Source: Treponema sp.
GTDB taxonomy: Bacteria > Spirochaetota > Spirochaetia > Treponematales > Treponemataceae
Reading direction: 5' to 3'
Assembly (NCBI GenBank): GCA_017525605.1
Contig: JAFXSM010000044.1
Span: 1-64,000 of the forward strand
DNA length: 64,000 bases
This document shows positions 1-8,174 of this stretch, one piece after another. The notes below the pieces were generated by a model that saw only the letters and a list, made by a program, of their open reading frames with translations, had not been told where the DNA came from and did not search any database. Positions within the stretch are counted from its first letter, which is position 1. Every line of letters starts with the position of its first letter. The position numbers and the translations under genes are program-made.

Positions 1-720
1 AAAAACTCCAGTTGAAGAATCTGAAACTGCAGATGAAATTGAAGAAGTAGAATCAGCAGAAGAAATCGAAGCGGTCGAATCTGTAGAGGAAGTTGAAGAA
101 GCGAAAACTGCCGACGAAGTAGAAGAAATCGAAGAAGTCGAATCTGTAGAAGAAGTTGAAGAAGCAGAAAGTGTCGAAGAAATTGAAGAAGTTGAAAGCG
201 TAGATGAAGCAGAAGAAATAGAAGAAGCGGAAAGTGCAGATGAAACTGGCGAAACTGAAAATTCTGAAAACTCAGTCAGCAGAAAAGTTTCGCTTGGAAA
301 AACTCCAGTTGAAGAATCTGAAACTGCAGATGAAATTGAAGAAGTAGAATCAGCAGAAGATGCAGAAGAAATCGAAGAGGTTGAATCTGTAGAGGAAGTT
401 GCGGAAGCTGAAAATGCAGACGAAGTAGAAGAGATTGAAGAAGTTGCAGAAGCAGAAAGCGTTGAAGAAGTTGAAAGCGCAGATGAAGCAGAAGAAATAG
501 AAGAAGCGGAAAGTGCAGATGAAATCGAAGAAGTTGAAGAAGCGGAAAGCGTCGAAGAAATTGAAGAAGTTGAATCTGTAGAAGATGTTGCAGAAGCAGA
601 GAACGTAGAGGAAATTGAAGAAGTTGAAACCGCTGACGAAGTTGAAGAAATTGCAGAAGCTGACGAAGTAGAGGAAATCGAAGAGGCGGAAGACGCAGAA
701 GAAATTGAGGAAGTCGAAAG
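1..720 (+). repeat. Internal acidic coding repeats, including a 63-bp exact direct repeat
   Basis: Bases 1-63 recur exactly at 298-360, a spacing of 297 bp or 99 codons, in frame. Between and after them are shorter degenerate units of 9-15 codons rich in GAA and GAAGAA. This looks like tandem duplication inside the acidic gene; the repeat probably continues to the left of the window. Length variation between strains is expected by slipped replication or recombination, which is inference. Confidence 0.8.
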
Positions 721-1222
721 TGCTGATGATGACGAGGATTCGGAGGAAGACGGAATTGATTCGGCTGAGCTGTGGGATGATGAAGCTTCTGGTAAAAATG
801 GTGAGGACGAAATCGAGGAAATCGAGTCTGCCGAGTCTTTTGAAGAGTATGTTCCTCTTTCAAAAAATTCTGCTTCCGAAGACGAGGAGTATGAGGAACT
901 TGAGGAGCTTGAGGATGTCGATATCTCGTATTTCGACTCGGAGAAAAGCAGGAAGACTTACAACATCAACGATGACCCGTATTTCAAGGAGCTTCTCACT
1001 TTCAGCTCGATTGAGAGGCGCGTGAACGACCCGGTCGGCGATAAAGTTGCAAAGGATTTCAGCGCATATCCGCTTGATTTGACGTTCGGAAAAGGAAAAA
1101 TAGATGGTGCGGATGCTCCTGCAGATGATGTCATTCCGCTTTTGGAGGAAGATGACGGGAGCATGTTCTCGCTCACGAAATTTTCTACAGGTGACAATGT
1201 CTCAGATTTGTGTTCGGAGTAA
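2..1222 (+). CDS. Glutamate-rich repeat protein, 5' end outside window
   Basis: One reading frame is open from the window edge to the TAA at 1220-1222, about 406 residues, with no start codon in view before a GTG at 1022, so the gene begins upstream. Residues from the edge to about 240 are almost entirely E, V, I, A, S and D, built from short units such as EEIEEVESV and EEAESADE. This should form an acidic, extended or coiled-coil-like region. After it comes an ordinary C-terminal segment of about 110 residues containing DDPYFKELLTF and FSAYPLDLTFGKGK. I do not recognise the family. The 3' end abuts the prepilin-peptidase-like gene, whose ribosome site overlaps this stop codon, so the two are probably cotranscribed. 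The low-complexity region dominates any similarity, so function cannot be inferred. Confidence 0.75.
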   Translation, partial: KTPVEESETADEIEEVESAEEIEAVESVEEVEEAKTADEVEEIEEVESVEEVEEAESVEEIEEVESVDEAEEIEEAESADETGETENSENSVSRKVSLGKTPVEESETADEIEEVESAEDAEEIEEVESVEEVAEAENADEVEEIEEVAEAESVEEVESADEAEEIEEAESADEIEEVEEAESVEEIEEVESVEDVAEAENVEEIEEVETADEVEEIAEADEVEEIEEAEDAEEIEEVESADDDEDSEEDGIDSAELWDDEASGKNGEDEIEEIESAESFEEYVPLSKNSASEDEEYEELEELEDVDISYFDSEKSRKTYNINDDPYFKELLTFSSIERRVNDPVGDKVAKDFSAYPLDLTFGKGKIDGADAPADDVIPLLEEDDGSMFSLTKFSTGDNVSDLCSE

Positions 1223-1233
1223 GGTGAAAAGTT

Positions 1234-1752
1234 GTGCGTTTTTCTACGATTTTTTTGATTGATACAGCCGTTTATTTGCTTTTCGCCCTTCCTGCATGTT
1301 TTTGGGATGTCAGGAAACTTTGCATTCCGCTGAGATTTGTCTGCGTCGGACTGGTCGCGCTTTTTGCGTACAGAGTTGCGGAATTCCACCATTTTTATCT
1401 TTTCGGATACGGATTCAAAAAGTGCATGTTCAACATGCTCATTGCGGTCGCGACAAGCGCATTGCTTTTTTTCTGTGTCCGTGTCCTTTCTGCCGAAGGG
1501 CTTGGCATTGGCGACGTGATTTTCGGTGTGTACACTGCGCTGTACTGCGGATTCTACAGGAATCTTGTCGCTGCGGCATTCGCGGCTCTTTCCGGCATTC
1601 TCTTCTATCTTATCGCCGCAGTCGTGAAAAAAGTGCGCAAGCGGATTTGCGAGAAAAAAGGCATCGTTCAGCTCGTCCATCGTGGAATTTTCGTAATTCC
1701 GTTCGTTCCGTTCATAACATTCGGTGCGGTTCTTGCAGTTTTTCTGATTTGA
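1234..1752 (+). CDS. Prepilin peptidase-like (A24 family) membrane protein
   Basis: A 172-residue polytopic membrane protein starting at GTG 1234, with AAGGTG 7-12 bases upstream overlapping the previous stop codon. Two features match the type IV prepilin peptidase core. One is an Asp after the first membrane segment in a D-x5-IP context (CFWDVRKLCIP, about residue 25). The other is the GxGD motif (GLGIGDVIFG, about residues 90-99), where the Asp is the second catalytic residue. The C-terminal PFVPFITFGAV resembles the closing PF-P segment of the family. It lacks the N-terminal methyltransferase domain, as do archaeal and Tad-type enzymes. No pilin genes are visible in the window. The neighbouring acidic repeat protein is a possible functional partner only by position. 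Confidence 0.7.
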   Translation: MRFSTIFLIDTAVYLLFALPACFWDVRKLCIPLRFVCVGLVALFAYRVAEFHHFYLFGYGFKKCMFNMLIAVATSALLFFCVRVLSAEGLGIGDVIFGVYTALYCGFYRNLVAAAFAALSGILFYLIAAVVKKVRKRICEKKGIVQLVHRGIFVIPFVPFITFGAVLAVFLI

Positions 1753-1762
1753 TTTTTATAAT
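1733..1762 (+). promoter_or_regulatory. Candidate promoter of the thioesterase gene (leaderless)
   Basis: A perfect TATAAT at 1757-1762 lies 6 bp before the ATG at 1769. A weak -35, TTGCAG (1733-1738), sits 18 bp upstream inside the end of the preceding gene. No Shine-Dalgarno sequence fits between, so transcription would begin at or next to the start codon. Confidence 0.5.
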
Positions 1763-1768
1763 TCAAGC

Positions 1769-2176
1769 ATGAAAACTAAAACAACTTTCAAAGTCCGCAC
1801 TTATGAGTGCGATTCATACGGTCATGTGAACAATGCTGTCTACCTGAATTATCTTGAGTACGGCAGGATGGATTTTCTGAACCAGATTGGGTTCGATTAC
1901 AATGCGCTATTGGAAGATGGGTATTTCATCTTCGTTTCACACGTCGATATCTATTACAAGTCGTCCGCGCATTTCAACGACGAACTGACGATTGAGTCCT
2001 ACACGACAAAACTCGGAGCCGTTTCCGGCACAATCCACCAGACAATCGCGAACCAAAACGGCGACATCTGTGCCGAAGCCGACGTGACATGGTGCTGTGT
2101 CAAAAAAGACACCACTAGGCCATCAAAAGTCCCCGAAAAATACATCGTCGAAGGACTAAAGCCACACGTTGATTAA
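1769..2176 (+). CDS. Acyl-CoA thioesterase, hotdog fold (FadM/YbgC-like)
   Basis: A 135-residue protein of the 4-hydroxybenzoyl-CoA thioesterase type. It hydrolyses an acyl-CoA or acyl-ACP thioester in the cytoplasm. The segment YECDSYGHVNNAVYLNYLEY (residues 12-31) carries the family signature with the catalytic Asp and the HVNN turn, followed by the long hotdog helix. The remaining strands include VSHVDIYYKSSAHFNDEL and the conserved VTWCCV near residue 106. Length is normal for the family. The ATG has no ribosome binding site but is 6 bp from a perfect TATAAT. The gene ends against a perfect 13-bp palindrome and a convergent gene. The natural substrate cannot be read from the sequence. Confidence 0.85.
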   Translation: MKTKTTFKVRTYECDSYGHVNNAVYLNYLEYGRMDFLNQIGFDYNALLEDGYFIFVSHVDIYYKSSAHFNDELTIESYTTKLGAVSGTIHQTIANQNGDICAEADVTWCCVKKDTTRPSKVPEKYIVEGLKPHVD

Positions 2177-2213
2177 TTTTCTAATATTTATTTGATGCAT
2201 TGAATTAAGAAGT

Positions 2214-2260
2214 GATGAAAACAAGCGTGGTCGGGTTCCCGCCTGGAGCTTGTTTTCATC
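2214..2260. repeat. Short palindromic element (mini form of the intergenic repeat), probable bidirectional terminator
   Basis: Perfect arms GATGAAAACAAGC (2214-2226) and GCTTGTTTTCATC (2248-2260) enclose a GTCGGGTTCCCGCC-like core. Arms and core match the two ends of the 246-bp elements at 35708 and 45851 joined together without their middle. It lies between two convergent genes, where it could end both transcripts. Confidence 0.75.
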
Positions 2261-2262
2261 AA

Positions 2263-3792
2263 TTATTTGAGCAGATTCTGCATCAGCGTCACGAAAAGCG
2301 CAATCTTCTTGTAAATCGTGACCGACTGCTCTTCTATCGGTGTCTCCGCAAACCTGTCGAGCTCTTTCCAGTTGGAAACAATCTCCGGCTTGTTTTTCTT
2401 GTAGTCGTCGATGAGCATCTTCGTGTCCTTCGCGAATGCCACGAGGTTCTTCGTCGTCTTGACAATCATCTCCCTTGCGACCGCATTGCAGTCGCGGAGT
2501 GTCGTCATCGCAACGCTCTTCGATTCCTTGTCCCTGTCAACTTTCTGAAGCAGATTTTTGAGCTTCTGCCCGTATTCGCCTTCGGTCTCGTTGAATTTTT
2601 TGTCGAATTCGATGATTGTCGCTGAATATTCCATCATCGAGTTGTAGGCGTTGCTCATCTGCTGCGAAAGTTCGAGCGACGTCCATTTTCCGCGTACGAG
2701 AACGAGGTCTGCGTAAGTCCTTATGTCTCTCTTTACGAATTCGACAAGGAAAGCCTTCATGTAGTTCAGCGGTTTCGCGTATTCATATCCCTGCAAGCCT
2801 TTCCGCGTGAAATTCTCGTTCGCGCTTTCGACGTAGAATTTTGTTGAAGTTATGTCCGACGTTTTGAAAATCTGAGTCACGATGCTGTCGATTTTCGAAT
2901 TCTTCATTTCGGATTCGAGTTTTCTGATGGCAAGCTGCGACTGCGTCTTTATTTTCTCGATGTACTGGTCGGCAATCATTTCTTTTTTCGTGTCGATTGT
3001 CATCTCGAAAAGCGGGTCTTTGAGCATGAGCTTGACCATCATCTCGAAAGTTTCGGAATCCTTTATCTGCTTGAGGCGCGAGATGATTTTGTTCCATGAT
3101 GTCGGCTTGAGCGGTTCTGCTCCGCGCGTTTCCTTGAACATTTTCATCATGTCGTCCCACGGTTCGTCCATAGGAAGCGACCATGCAATCGAAATGAAAT
3201 CCTTCAGCTGCTCCGCAAGGTAAGATGCATCGACCGGATTGAATTTCGGCGTTTTCGAGAAATCTCCTTCCGAAATGGATGAGTCGAATTTCTTAAGCAG
3301 AAAGTAGAAGTCGAACGTGCAGAACTGCTTGAATGCGAGGAGCTTTGTGTAAAGCGCATCGATTTCCGCGATTTTCGTCTTGTCGATTTCTGTTGTGAGA
3401 ACCTTCACGTTCTCTTTCACCTTCTGCTTGAGCTGGTCAACGCTCATCGTCGAAGAGATTGTGTTTATCGATTCTTCCGAAAGCTCGTCGAGAATTTTTT
3501 TCTGCTTTTCTGTCAGTGCATATTCGATGACCATCATCTTGTATGCGTTCGGATTCTTCTGGCTGTTGAAAGCCAGCTGGCTTGAATAGAGCACTTTGTA
3601 AATCTCATAAAAGAATTTCGCGAAAGTTGGAAGAATCTGATCTGTATTTGTTTTATAAAATTTGAATTTTGTTTTTGAGAGAGATTTTGAAATCTGCTTG
3701 AGTTTCTTCTTTTTTATAACCTCTGGGTCGCTTTTGTTGAAAATTGCGTCCAAAAGTCTTTGTAAAAACGATTTTTCTGATTTTGCCGACAT
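2263..3792 (-). CDS. Conserved hypothetical protein, helical, spirochaete type
   Basis: A soluble protein of 509 residues when started at the ATG at 3792 (MSAKSEKSF...). A TTG further upstream at 3831 would overlap the promoter and is rejected. It begins with a basic stretch (VIKKKKLKQISKSLSKTKFKFYK) and continues as a mostly helical, charged protein with no signal peptide, no membrane segment and no catalytic motif that I recognise. The length and style resemble spirochaete-restricted proteins of the DUF5312 type, but that link is from memory and weak. It is monocistronic, with its own strong promoter, and ends against the palindrome at 2214-2260. Confidence 0.7.
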   Translation of the reverse strand: MSAKSEKSFLQRLLDAIFNKSDPEVIKKKKLKQISKSLSKTKFKFYKTNTDQILPTFAKFFYEIYKVLYSSQLAFNSQKNPNAYKMMVIEYALTEKQKKILDELSEESINTISSTMSVDQLKQKVKENVKVLTTEIDKTKIAEIDALYTKLLAFKQFCTFDFYFLLKKFDSSISEGDFSKTPKFNPVDASYLAEQLKDFISIAWSLPMDEPWDDMMKMFKETRGAEPLKPTSWNKIISRLKQIKDSETFEMMVKLMLKDPLFEMTIDTKKEMIADQYIEKIKTQSQLAIRKLESEMKNSKIDSIVTQIFKTSDITSTKFYVESANENFTRKGLQGYEYAKPLNYMKAFLVEFVKRDIRTYADLVLVRGKWTSLELSQQMSNAYNSMMEYSATIIEFDKKFNETEGEYGQKLKNLLQKVDRDKESKSVAMTTLRDCNAVAREMIVKTTKNLVAFAKDTKMLIDDYKKNKPEIVSNWKELDRFAETPIEEQSVTIYKKIALFVTLMQNLLK

Positions 3793-3798
3793 TCTTTT

Positions 3799-3827
3799 AG
3801 TATATAAAAAACTTTTCTGACTATCAA
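3799..3827 (-). promoter_or_regulatory. Strong sigma-70-type promoter, leaderless start
   Basis: On the minus strand TTGATA (3822-3827) and TATACT (3799-3804) are separated by exactly 17 bp. Only 6 bp separate the -10 from the ATG at 3792, so the predicted transcript starts at or beside the start codon. There is no Shine-Dalgarno sequence. Confidence 0.65.
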
Positions 3828-3936
3828 TCAACGAAAAAACGCTTGTTTTATAGTTTTGTTAATAATTTTTCCTTATATAGAACTTTATGGAACTTTTTTT
3901 TTGTTGTAGTTTTTTATCTTGTGGGTGCTAATTTTT

Positions 3937-4452
3937 ATGGAAGATTGCAAATCAAATAAAAAAAATCATTTTTGGCTTATAGTCTGCGTCGGAATTTTTA
4001 TCGGTGTCGTCCTCAAGTTGTTCGTCGTCGATTTTCTTCATGTTTCCGGCCGCTCCATGATGCCTTCGATAAATGACGGCGAGACTATCGTCGTGAACAA
4101 GCTCGCATACGGAATCGTAAAGCCTTATGGGGAGTCTCTTCTAGTTCAGTGGGCGGTTCCGAAAGAGGGCGATGTCGTCATCTATCTTTACAAAGACAAA
4201 ATCGTTGTTAAAAGATGTATTGCAGTTTCGGGCGATTTGCTAGAATATTCGGCGAATCAGTTATATACTCTCAAAATCAACGGAAACGATATCCCCCTTA
4301 ATGAAATTCAATACAACAATCTGAAAGGTTCCGAGTGTGTTCCCGACGGCTACATCCTGGCGGTCGGCGACAATTACGACGAGTCAATTGATTCGAGAAC
4401 TTATGGATTCGTCTCCACCAAAAACATTCTTGGAAAAGTTTTATGCAAGTAA
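3937..4452 (+). CDS. lepB: Signal peptidase I
   Basis: This membrane-bound serine protease removes signal peptides from exported proteins on the outer face of the cytoplasmic membrane. Started at ATG 3937 it has 171 residues; a GTG at 3919 would add six. One membrane segment (about residues 12-33) is followed by box B, SGRSMMPS, with the catalytic Ser40. Box D, VVKRCIAVSGD, carries the general-base Lys92, and box E is GDNYDESIDSRTYGFV near residues 145-160. All catalytic elements are intact. It is short, like Gram-positive SipS. The 3' end overlaps the ftsI-like gene by 10 bp, so the two are translationally coupled, an unusual pairing of secretion and septal wall synthesis. Confidence 0.93.
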   Translation: MEDCKSNKKNHFWLIVCVGIFIGVVLKLFVVDFLHVSGRSMMPSINDGETIVVNKLAYGIVKPYGESLLVQWAVPKEGDVVIYLYKDKIVVKRCIAVSGDLLEYSANQLYTLKINGNDIPLNEIQYNNLKGSECVPDGYILAVGDNYDESIDSRTYGFVSTKNILGKVLCK

Positions 4453-6362
4453 ACGGATATATAAAAAAGTGGCCGATGGTTGCCGTGCTGGCTTTGACCA
4501 GCATGTTTTCTGTCGTTGTGATAGCTAAATATGCCTTCATTTCATTTTCGAAGCCGGCTTCGTCTGCTGTTGCCTCGACAAAAAAGACTCTCACAAAAAA
4601 TACGATTGAATCAGTTCATCGCGGCTCGATTCTTGACCGCAACGGAAAGCCGCTCGCGGTCGCGACGAATTTCTATCACTTCGGCGTAACTCCGTCCGCA
4701 GTCGAGCAGAAAAATTCAAAACAGTTCGCACGCGCTGTTGCTCCTCTCCTCAACGAAAAAGAATCGACGATTTTGCGAATCCTTGAGGACAACAAAAATG
4801 CAAGTTTCGTCTACCTGAAAAAGAAAATCGACCAGACAACATACGACGAGCTCAAGCGCACTTGCGACAGGAACGGCTACAATTCGTCTGTCGTCCGTTT
4901 CGACAGAATCCCTGGCCGCGTGTACCCGGAAAACGACCTTGCCTCTCAGCTTGTTGGTTTCATGGGCGCGGACGGAAACGGGCTTGCTGGAATCGAATAT
5001 TCAATGCAGGACACTCTTTCCCCGATGGTCGGCGAGAGCGGCGAGGAAGTGCAGGGAAACAATGTCTACCTTACGATAGACGCGAATCTCCAGTCTCAGC
5101 TTGAGAAAGTCGCGAACGAGGCGATGGAGTCAACTCAAGCTTCCGGCTTGATGCTCGTCGCCGCCGATGCGAAAAACGGAGAGATTCTTTCGTACATAAG
5201 CTATCCGAGCGTGAACCTGAACGATTACGGAAATGCTTCTCAGGAAGAGATGATTAACCGTCCTGCCGCCGAAAGCTACGAGCCTGGTTCTGTTTTCAAG
5301 GTTTTCACGGTCGCGTCGCTGCTTGACGAGGGCGTAATCAGCCCGAACGACAAATTCGTCTGCGATGGCATTTATGAGAAGAAAACTTCGTCCGGCGAAA
5401 AAGTGAAAATCACTTGTCTCGACCATCACGGAACTCTGACTGCCCGCGATGCCCTCAAATATTCATGCAACGACGCGCTTGCGCAGATGAGCGAAAGAAT
5501 CGAATCCGAAGTGTTCCTTAGAAAACTCCGCGCGTTCGGTTTCGGCTCAAAGACAGGCGTGGAGCTTCCTGGCGAAACTTCCGGCTCCGTCAGGAACACG
5601 AGCGACAGATACTGGTCCGCGCGCTCAAAGCCGACAATCGCAATCGGTCAGGAAATTGCTGTCAGCGCGTTGCAGATGATTCAGGCTGCGACTGCGATTG
5701 CAAACGGCGGCGTTCCAGTTCAGCTTTCTTTCATTCATAAAATCTCGAACGAAAAGGACGAGGAAGTTTTCGCGCACGAGCCTGTTTACAAGGAGCGCGT
5801 TCTGAAAGACTCTACCGCAAAATATCTTTTGAGCTGCATGGAAACTGTTGCCCAAAGCGGTACAGGTACAAAAGCGTCTCTCGGCGACATTTCAATTGGC
5901 GTAAAAACCGGAACTGCGCAGATGGCGGATTCCGAGCACGGCGGTTACAGCGACACTGACTTCATCTCGAACTGCATTGCCGTTTTTCCTGTCGAGAACC
6001 CGGAAATCATTCTGTACATCGTAATCGAAAAGGCGAAGGGCGAGACGTATGCGGGAAGAATCGTTGCGCCTGTAATAAACAAGGCCGCGAACACGATAAT
6101 CGACCATCTCGGAATGAGCCGTCGCGGTGCTTCGAGCCTTGCGCATTCTGGAAAGATTTCGATTCCGAAAGACCCTGTCATAACTTTCAAGGACACGATG
6201 CCGAATCTTCGCGGATATTCAAAAAGGCAGATTCTTCCGCTGTTCGACAGGAAGGACATTCACATCAAAATAGTCGGCGACGGCGGCTGGGTCACTGACC
6301 AGAAGCCTGCTCCGGGAACTCCGATTACAGGAAACATGGAAATTGAGCTTATTTTCAAATAA
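4443..6362 (+). CDS. ftsI: Class B penicillin-binding protein (FtsI/PBP2 type) with PASTA domain
   Basis: A 639-residue transpeptidase that crosslinks peptidoglycan in the periplasm. It has one N-terminal membrane anchor (about residues 10-35). A class B dimerisation domain containing HRGSILDRNGKPLA (residues 59-72) follows, then the penicillin-binding domain. The active-site motifs are all present: SVFK with Ser283 and Lys286, SCN at 341-343, and KTGT at 488-491. The C-terminus (about 585-639, MPNLRGYSKRQ...) is a single PASTA module, as in spore- or division-type class B enzymes. It starts inside the signal peptidase gene and its end overlaps the next gene by 20 bp, so the three form a tight operon. 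FtsI versus another class B PBP cannot be settled here because no other dcw genes are present. Confidence 0.9.
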   Translation: MQVNGYIKKWPMVAVLALTSMFSVVVIAKYAFISFSKPASSAVASTKKTLTKNTIESVHRGSILDRNGKPLAVATNFYHFGVTPSAVEQKNSKQFARAVAPLLNEKESTILRILEDNKNASFVYLKKKIDQTTYDELKRTCDRNGYNSSVVRFDRIPGRVYPENDLASQLVGFMGADGNGLAGIEYSMQDTLSPMVGESGEEVQGNNVYLTIDANLQSQLEKVANEAMESTQASGLMLVAADAKNGEILSYISYPSVNLNDYGNASQEEMINRPAAESYEPGSVFKVFTVASLLDEGVISPNDKFVCDGIYEKKTSSGEKVKITCLDHHGTLTARDALKYSCNDALAQMSERIESEVFLRKLRAFGFGSKTGVELPGETSGSVRNTSDRYWSARSKPTIAIGQEIAVSALQMIQAATAIANGGVPVQLSFIHKISNEKDEEVFAHEPVYKERVLKDSTAKYLLSCMETVAQSGTGTKASLGDISIGVKTGTAQMADSEHGGYSDTDFISNCIAVFPVENPEIILYIVIEKAKGETYAGRIVAPVINKAANTIIDHLGMSRRGASSLAHSGKISIPKDPVITFKDTMPNLRGYSKRQILPLFDRKDIHIKIVGDGGWVTDQKPAPGTPITGNMEIELIFK

Positions 6363-7863
6363 CGTATCGCTTTTTTTCAAAAGATTTGCGCCTCTCGCGA
6401 ATTTTCTTGGCATTCGCGAAGAGGATTTGTTCGTCGGCGGAAAAATCGGTTTCGAGCCGAACCCTGAATTTCTCCTTTTAAATGAAGAATCGAAAGAAAA
6501 AATCGAAATCGTTCCGTCTCGGCTTTCAGTTGGCGGCGAAACTGTTTTCACTGCAAAATCGAACGGAAAATATCTTCATTCGCTTTACAATCCGCTTCGT
6601 GAGGCGGACAGCATTGCCGAGAACGCAAAAAAATCTCTTTCGGACGTGCGTTCCTGCGCATTTTTCGGATTCGGGCTTGGATATTCCGTGATTTCCTACG
6701 CGAAAAAATTCCCGGATGACACGCTTCTGATTGTCGAGCCGAACCCGAAAATGTTTTTCACTTCGCTTTTGTATGCGGACTGGTCGCCTGTGTTCAATCT
6801 GAAAAACGTCGTGATTGCCCTCGCTTCCGGAGCCGATATCGTCGTTTCGCTAATCGAAAATGCCGGCGGGTTCGAAAAATGCGCGGTTCTGTCGAATCCG
6901 CTTTTCACTCAGCTTTCCCCTGCATATTTTTCCGCGCTGAATTCGCAAATCGAGCGCAACCGCAACAAGGACAAAATCAACAATGCGACTCTCGAACGCT
7001 TTGCGCCTGTCTGGAAACGCAACATTCTCAAGAATATCGATTCAATCAAAAAGATTAACGAAGGAAGAATAGCCAGTTGCAGAATTTCGAGTGTTTGTGA
7101 GTATGAGGATAAATTCGCCGGAAAACCGTTTGTCATCCTCGCTGCCGGGCCTTCCCTTGCTGAGATTCTTCCGCGCCTTGCCGAAATAAAGAAAAAGTCG
7201 GTTGTAATCGCAGTTGACACCGCATTGCGTTCGTGTCTCAGATTCGGCGTTGAGCCTGACTTCATCGTTTTGTGCGATCCGCAGTACTATGCGTACCGCC
7301 ACGTCGCAGGTCTTGCTTCCCCGTCCAGCGTTCTCGTGACGGAACTTGCCGCGTATCCTTCAGTCTTTCATTTTCCGTGCAGGGAAATTTCGCTTTTCGC
7401 GTCTTCATGTCCGCTTGAAAAGCTCGGCTTCGATTTGTCATTCGTTTCCGACGACAAAAAGCGCGGAAGTCTGACTTCAGGCGGTTCCGTTTCGACTGCC
7501 GCATGGGATTTCGCGCGTCTTTGCGGTGCCAAAAAAATATATTTTGCCGGACTCGACCTCGGCTTCCCGAAAAATGAGACTCACGCACGCGGCTCGACAT
7601 TCGAGGAGGCAGTCCATTCTTCTTCGAACAAGCTTTCGACAGCCGAAACTGCCGGAATCGCATCTCTCTTCGGCGCGAACATGATTGTCGATTGCGATTA
7701 TTCCGGCCAGAAAATCCTTACCGACAACCGCATGAAAATGTTCTCGTGGTGGTTCGAAAGCAAATGCACAGAATTTCCCGAAATCGAGTCTTTTTCGTTC
7801 TCCGCTTCCTCATTGAAAATCCCCGGATTCAAAGTCGCTTCCGTCGATGAATTTTTGAGTTGA
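6343..7863 (+). CDS. MptE-like / DUF115 protein (motility accessory factor type)
   Basis: A 506-residue protein reading from TTG 6343, with AGGA about 10 bases upstream inside ftsI. The middle holds the PF01973 domain: KPFVILAAGPSLAEILPRL (about residues 258-276), then VIAVDTALRSCLRFGVEPDFIVLCDPQ and later KIYFAGLDLGF. This domain occurs in archaeal 6-hydroxymethylpterin diphosphokinase and in flagellin-modifying Maf proteins of bacteria. The N-terminal part has FGFGLGYSV and VEPNPKMF, resembling a Rossmann-like region of the same Maf architecture. In a spirochaete, glycosylation of flagellar or surface proteins is the more likely role than pterin synthesis; this is inference. It overlaps the PBP gene, so expression is coupled. 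The start codon is uncertain. Confidence 0.75.
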   Translation: MSLFSNNVSLFFKRFAPLANFLGIREEDLFVGGKIGFEPNPEFLLLNEESKEKIEIVPSRLSVGGETVFTAKSNGKYLHSLYNPLREADSIAENAKKSLSDVRSCAFFGFGLGYSVISYAKKFPDDTLLIVEPNPKMFFTSLLYADWSPVFNLKNVVIALASGADIVVSLIENAGGFEKCAVLSNPLFTQLSPAYFSALNSQIERNRNKDKINNATLERFAPVWKRNILKNIDSIKKINEGRIASCRISSVCEYEDKFAGKPFVILAAGPSLAEILPRLAEIKKKSVVIAVDTALRSCLRFGVEPDFIVLCDPQYYAYRHVAGLASPSSVLVTELAAYPSVFHFPCREISLFASSCPLEKLGFDLSFVSDDKKRGSLTSGGSVSTAAWDFARLCGAKKIYFAGLDLGFPKNETHARGSTFEEAVHSSSNKLSTAETAGIASLFGANMIVDCDYSGQKILTDNRMKMFSWWFESKCTEFPEIESFSFSASSLKIPGFKVASVDEFLS

Positions 7864-7920
7864 CTTTTTCGAAATTGTGAAAATTCATTTAAAGAATTTT
7901 TATTCTGCTCCGAAATTTAA

Positions 7921-8081
7921 AATGTACCGAAGCAGTGCAGGACGTTATGACATCCAGACGCCTTGTGTTGTTTCAATGGGGTGACCGAAGCGTAGCTGTG
8001 AAATACGGTTCGGTCAGCATTGATAACGGTTCTCCATGATTAAAAGGTGAAGAGTGTGTAAGACTTTTCGCCTTTTTTTTT
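7921..8081 (+). ncRNA. Candidate structured small RNA
   Basis: The 311-bp gap between two genes holds no credible ORF but has clear RNA structure. A long hairpin runs from CAATG (7974-7978) to CATTG (8018-8022). Inside it are TGACCGAA (7982-7989) with TTCGGTCA (8009-8016), then CGTA (7991-7994) with TACG (8004-8007). A smaller hairpin, GGA-N10-TCC, lies around 7940-7955. The RNA would end at the intrinsic terminator at 8044-8081. The next gene has its own promoter beyond the terminator, so this looks like an independent RNA of about 160-170 nt. I compared it mentally with SRP RNA, 6S RNA and common riboswitch cores and found no match. Its 5' end is uncertain. Confidence 0.5.
8044..8081 (+). 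terminator. Rho-independent terminator of the small RNA
   Basis: Arms AAGGTGAAGAGT (8044-8055) and ACTTTTCGCCTT (8063-8074) form a 12-bp stem with two G-U pairs and a 7-nt loop, followed by a run of T to 8081. Confidence 0.8.
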
Positions 8082-8115
8082 GCGTTTTTAATTTTTCAGC
8101 TTGTATTTGTAGTAA

Positions 8116-8144
8116 TTGAGAAACGTATAAAAAACCGTTATTCT
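8116..8144 (+). promoter_or_regulatory. Promoter of the VTT-domain gene and phospholipid genes
   Basis: TTGAGA (8116-8121), a 17-bp spacer, then TATTCT (8139-8144). It lies just after the upstream terminator and about 30 bp before the ATG at 8175. Confidence 0.55.
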
Positions 8145-8174
8145 AAGAGGTCGAGTTTGATAAGTTGGTAAAAA

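Noticed and set aside
1..700. Possible CRISPR array
   Set aside because: Repeats are degenerate coding units in frame, without constant spacers.
276..863. Long antisense ORF with Leu/Phe/Gln-rich translation
   Set aside because: It is the complement of GAA-rich coding repeats; the plus-strand frame is open to the window edge and explains it.
3793..3831. TTG start for the 509-residue protein
   Set aside because: It would lie inside the -35/-10 promoter; the ATG at 3792 matches the predicted transcript start.
7921..8043. SRP RNA, 6S RNA or riboswitch identity
   Set aside because: The conserved SRP loop, the 6S long bubble and known riboswitch cores are not present; left as an unidentified RNA.
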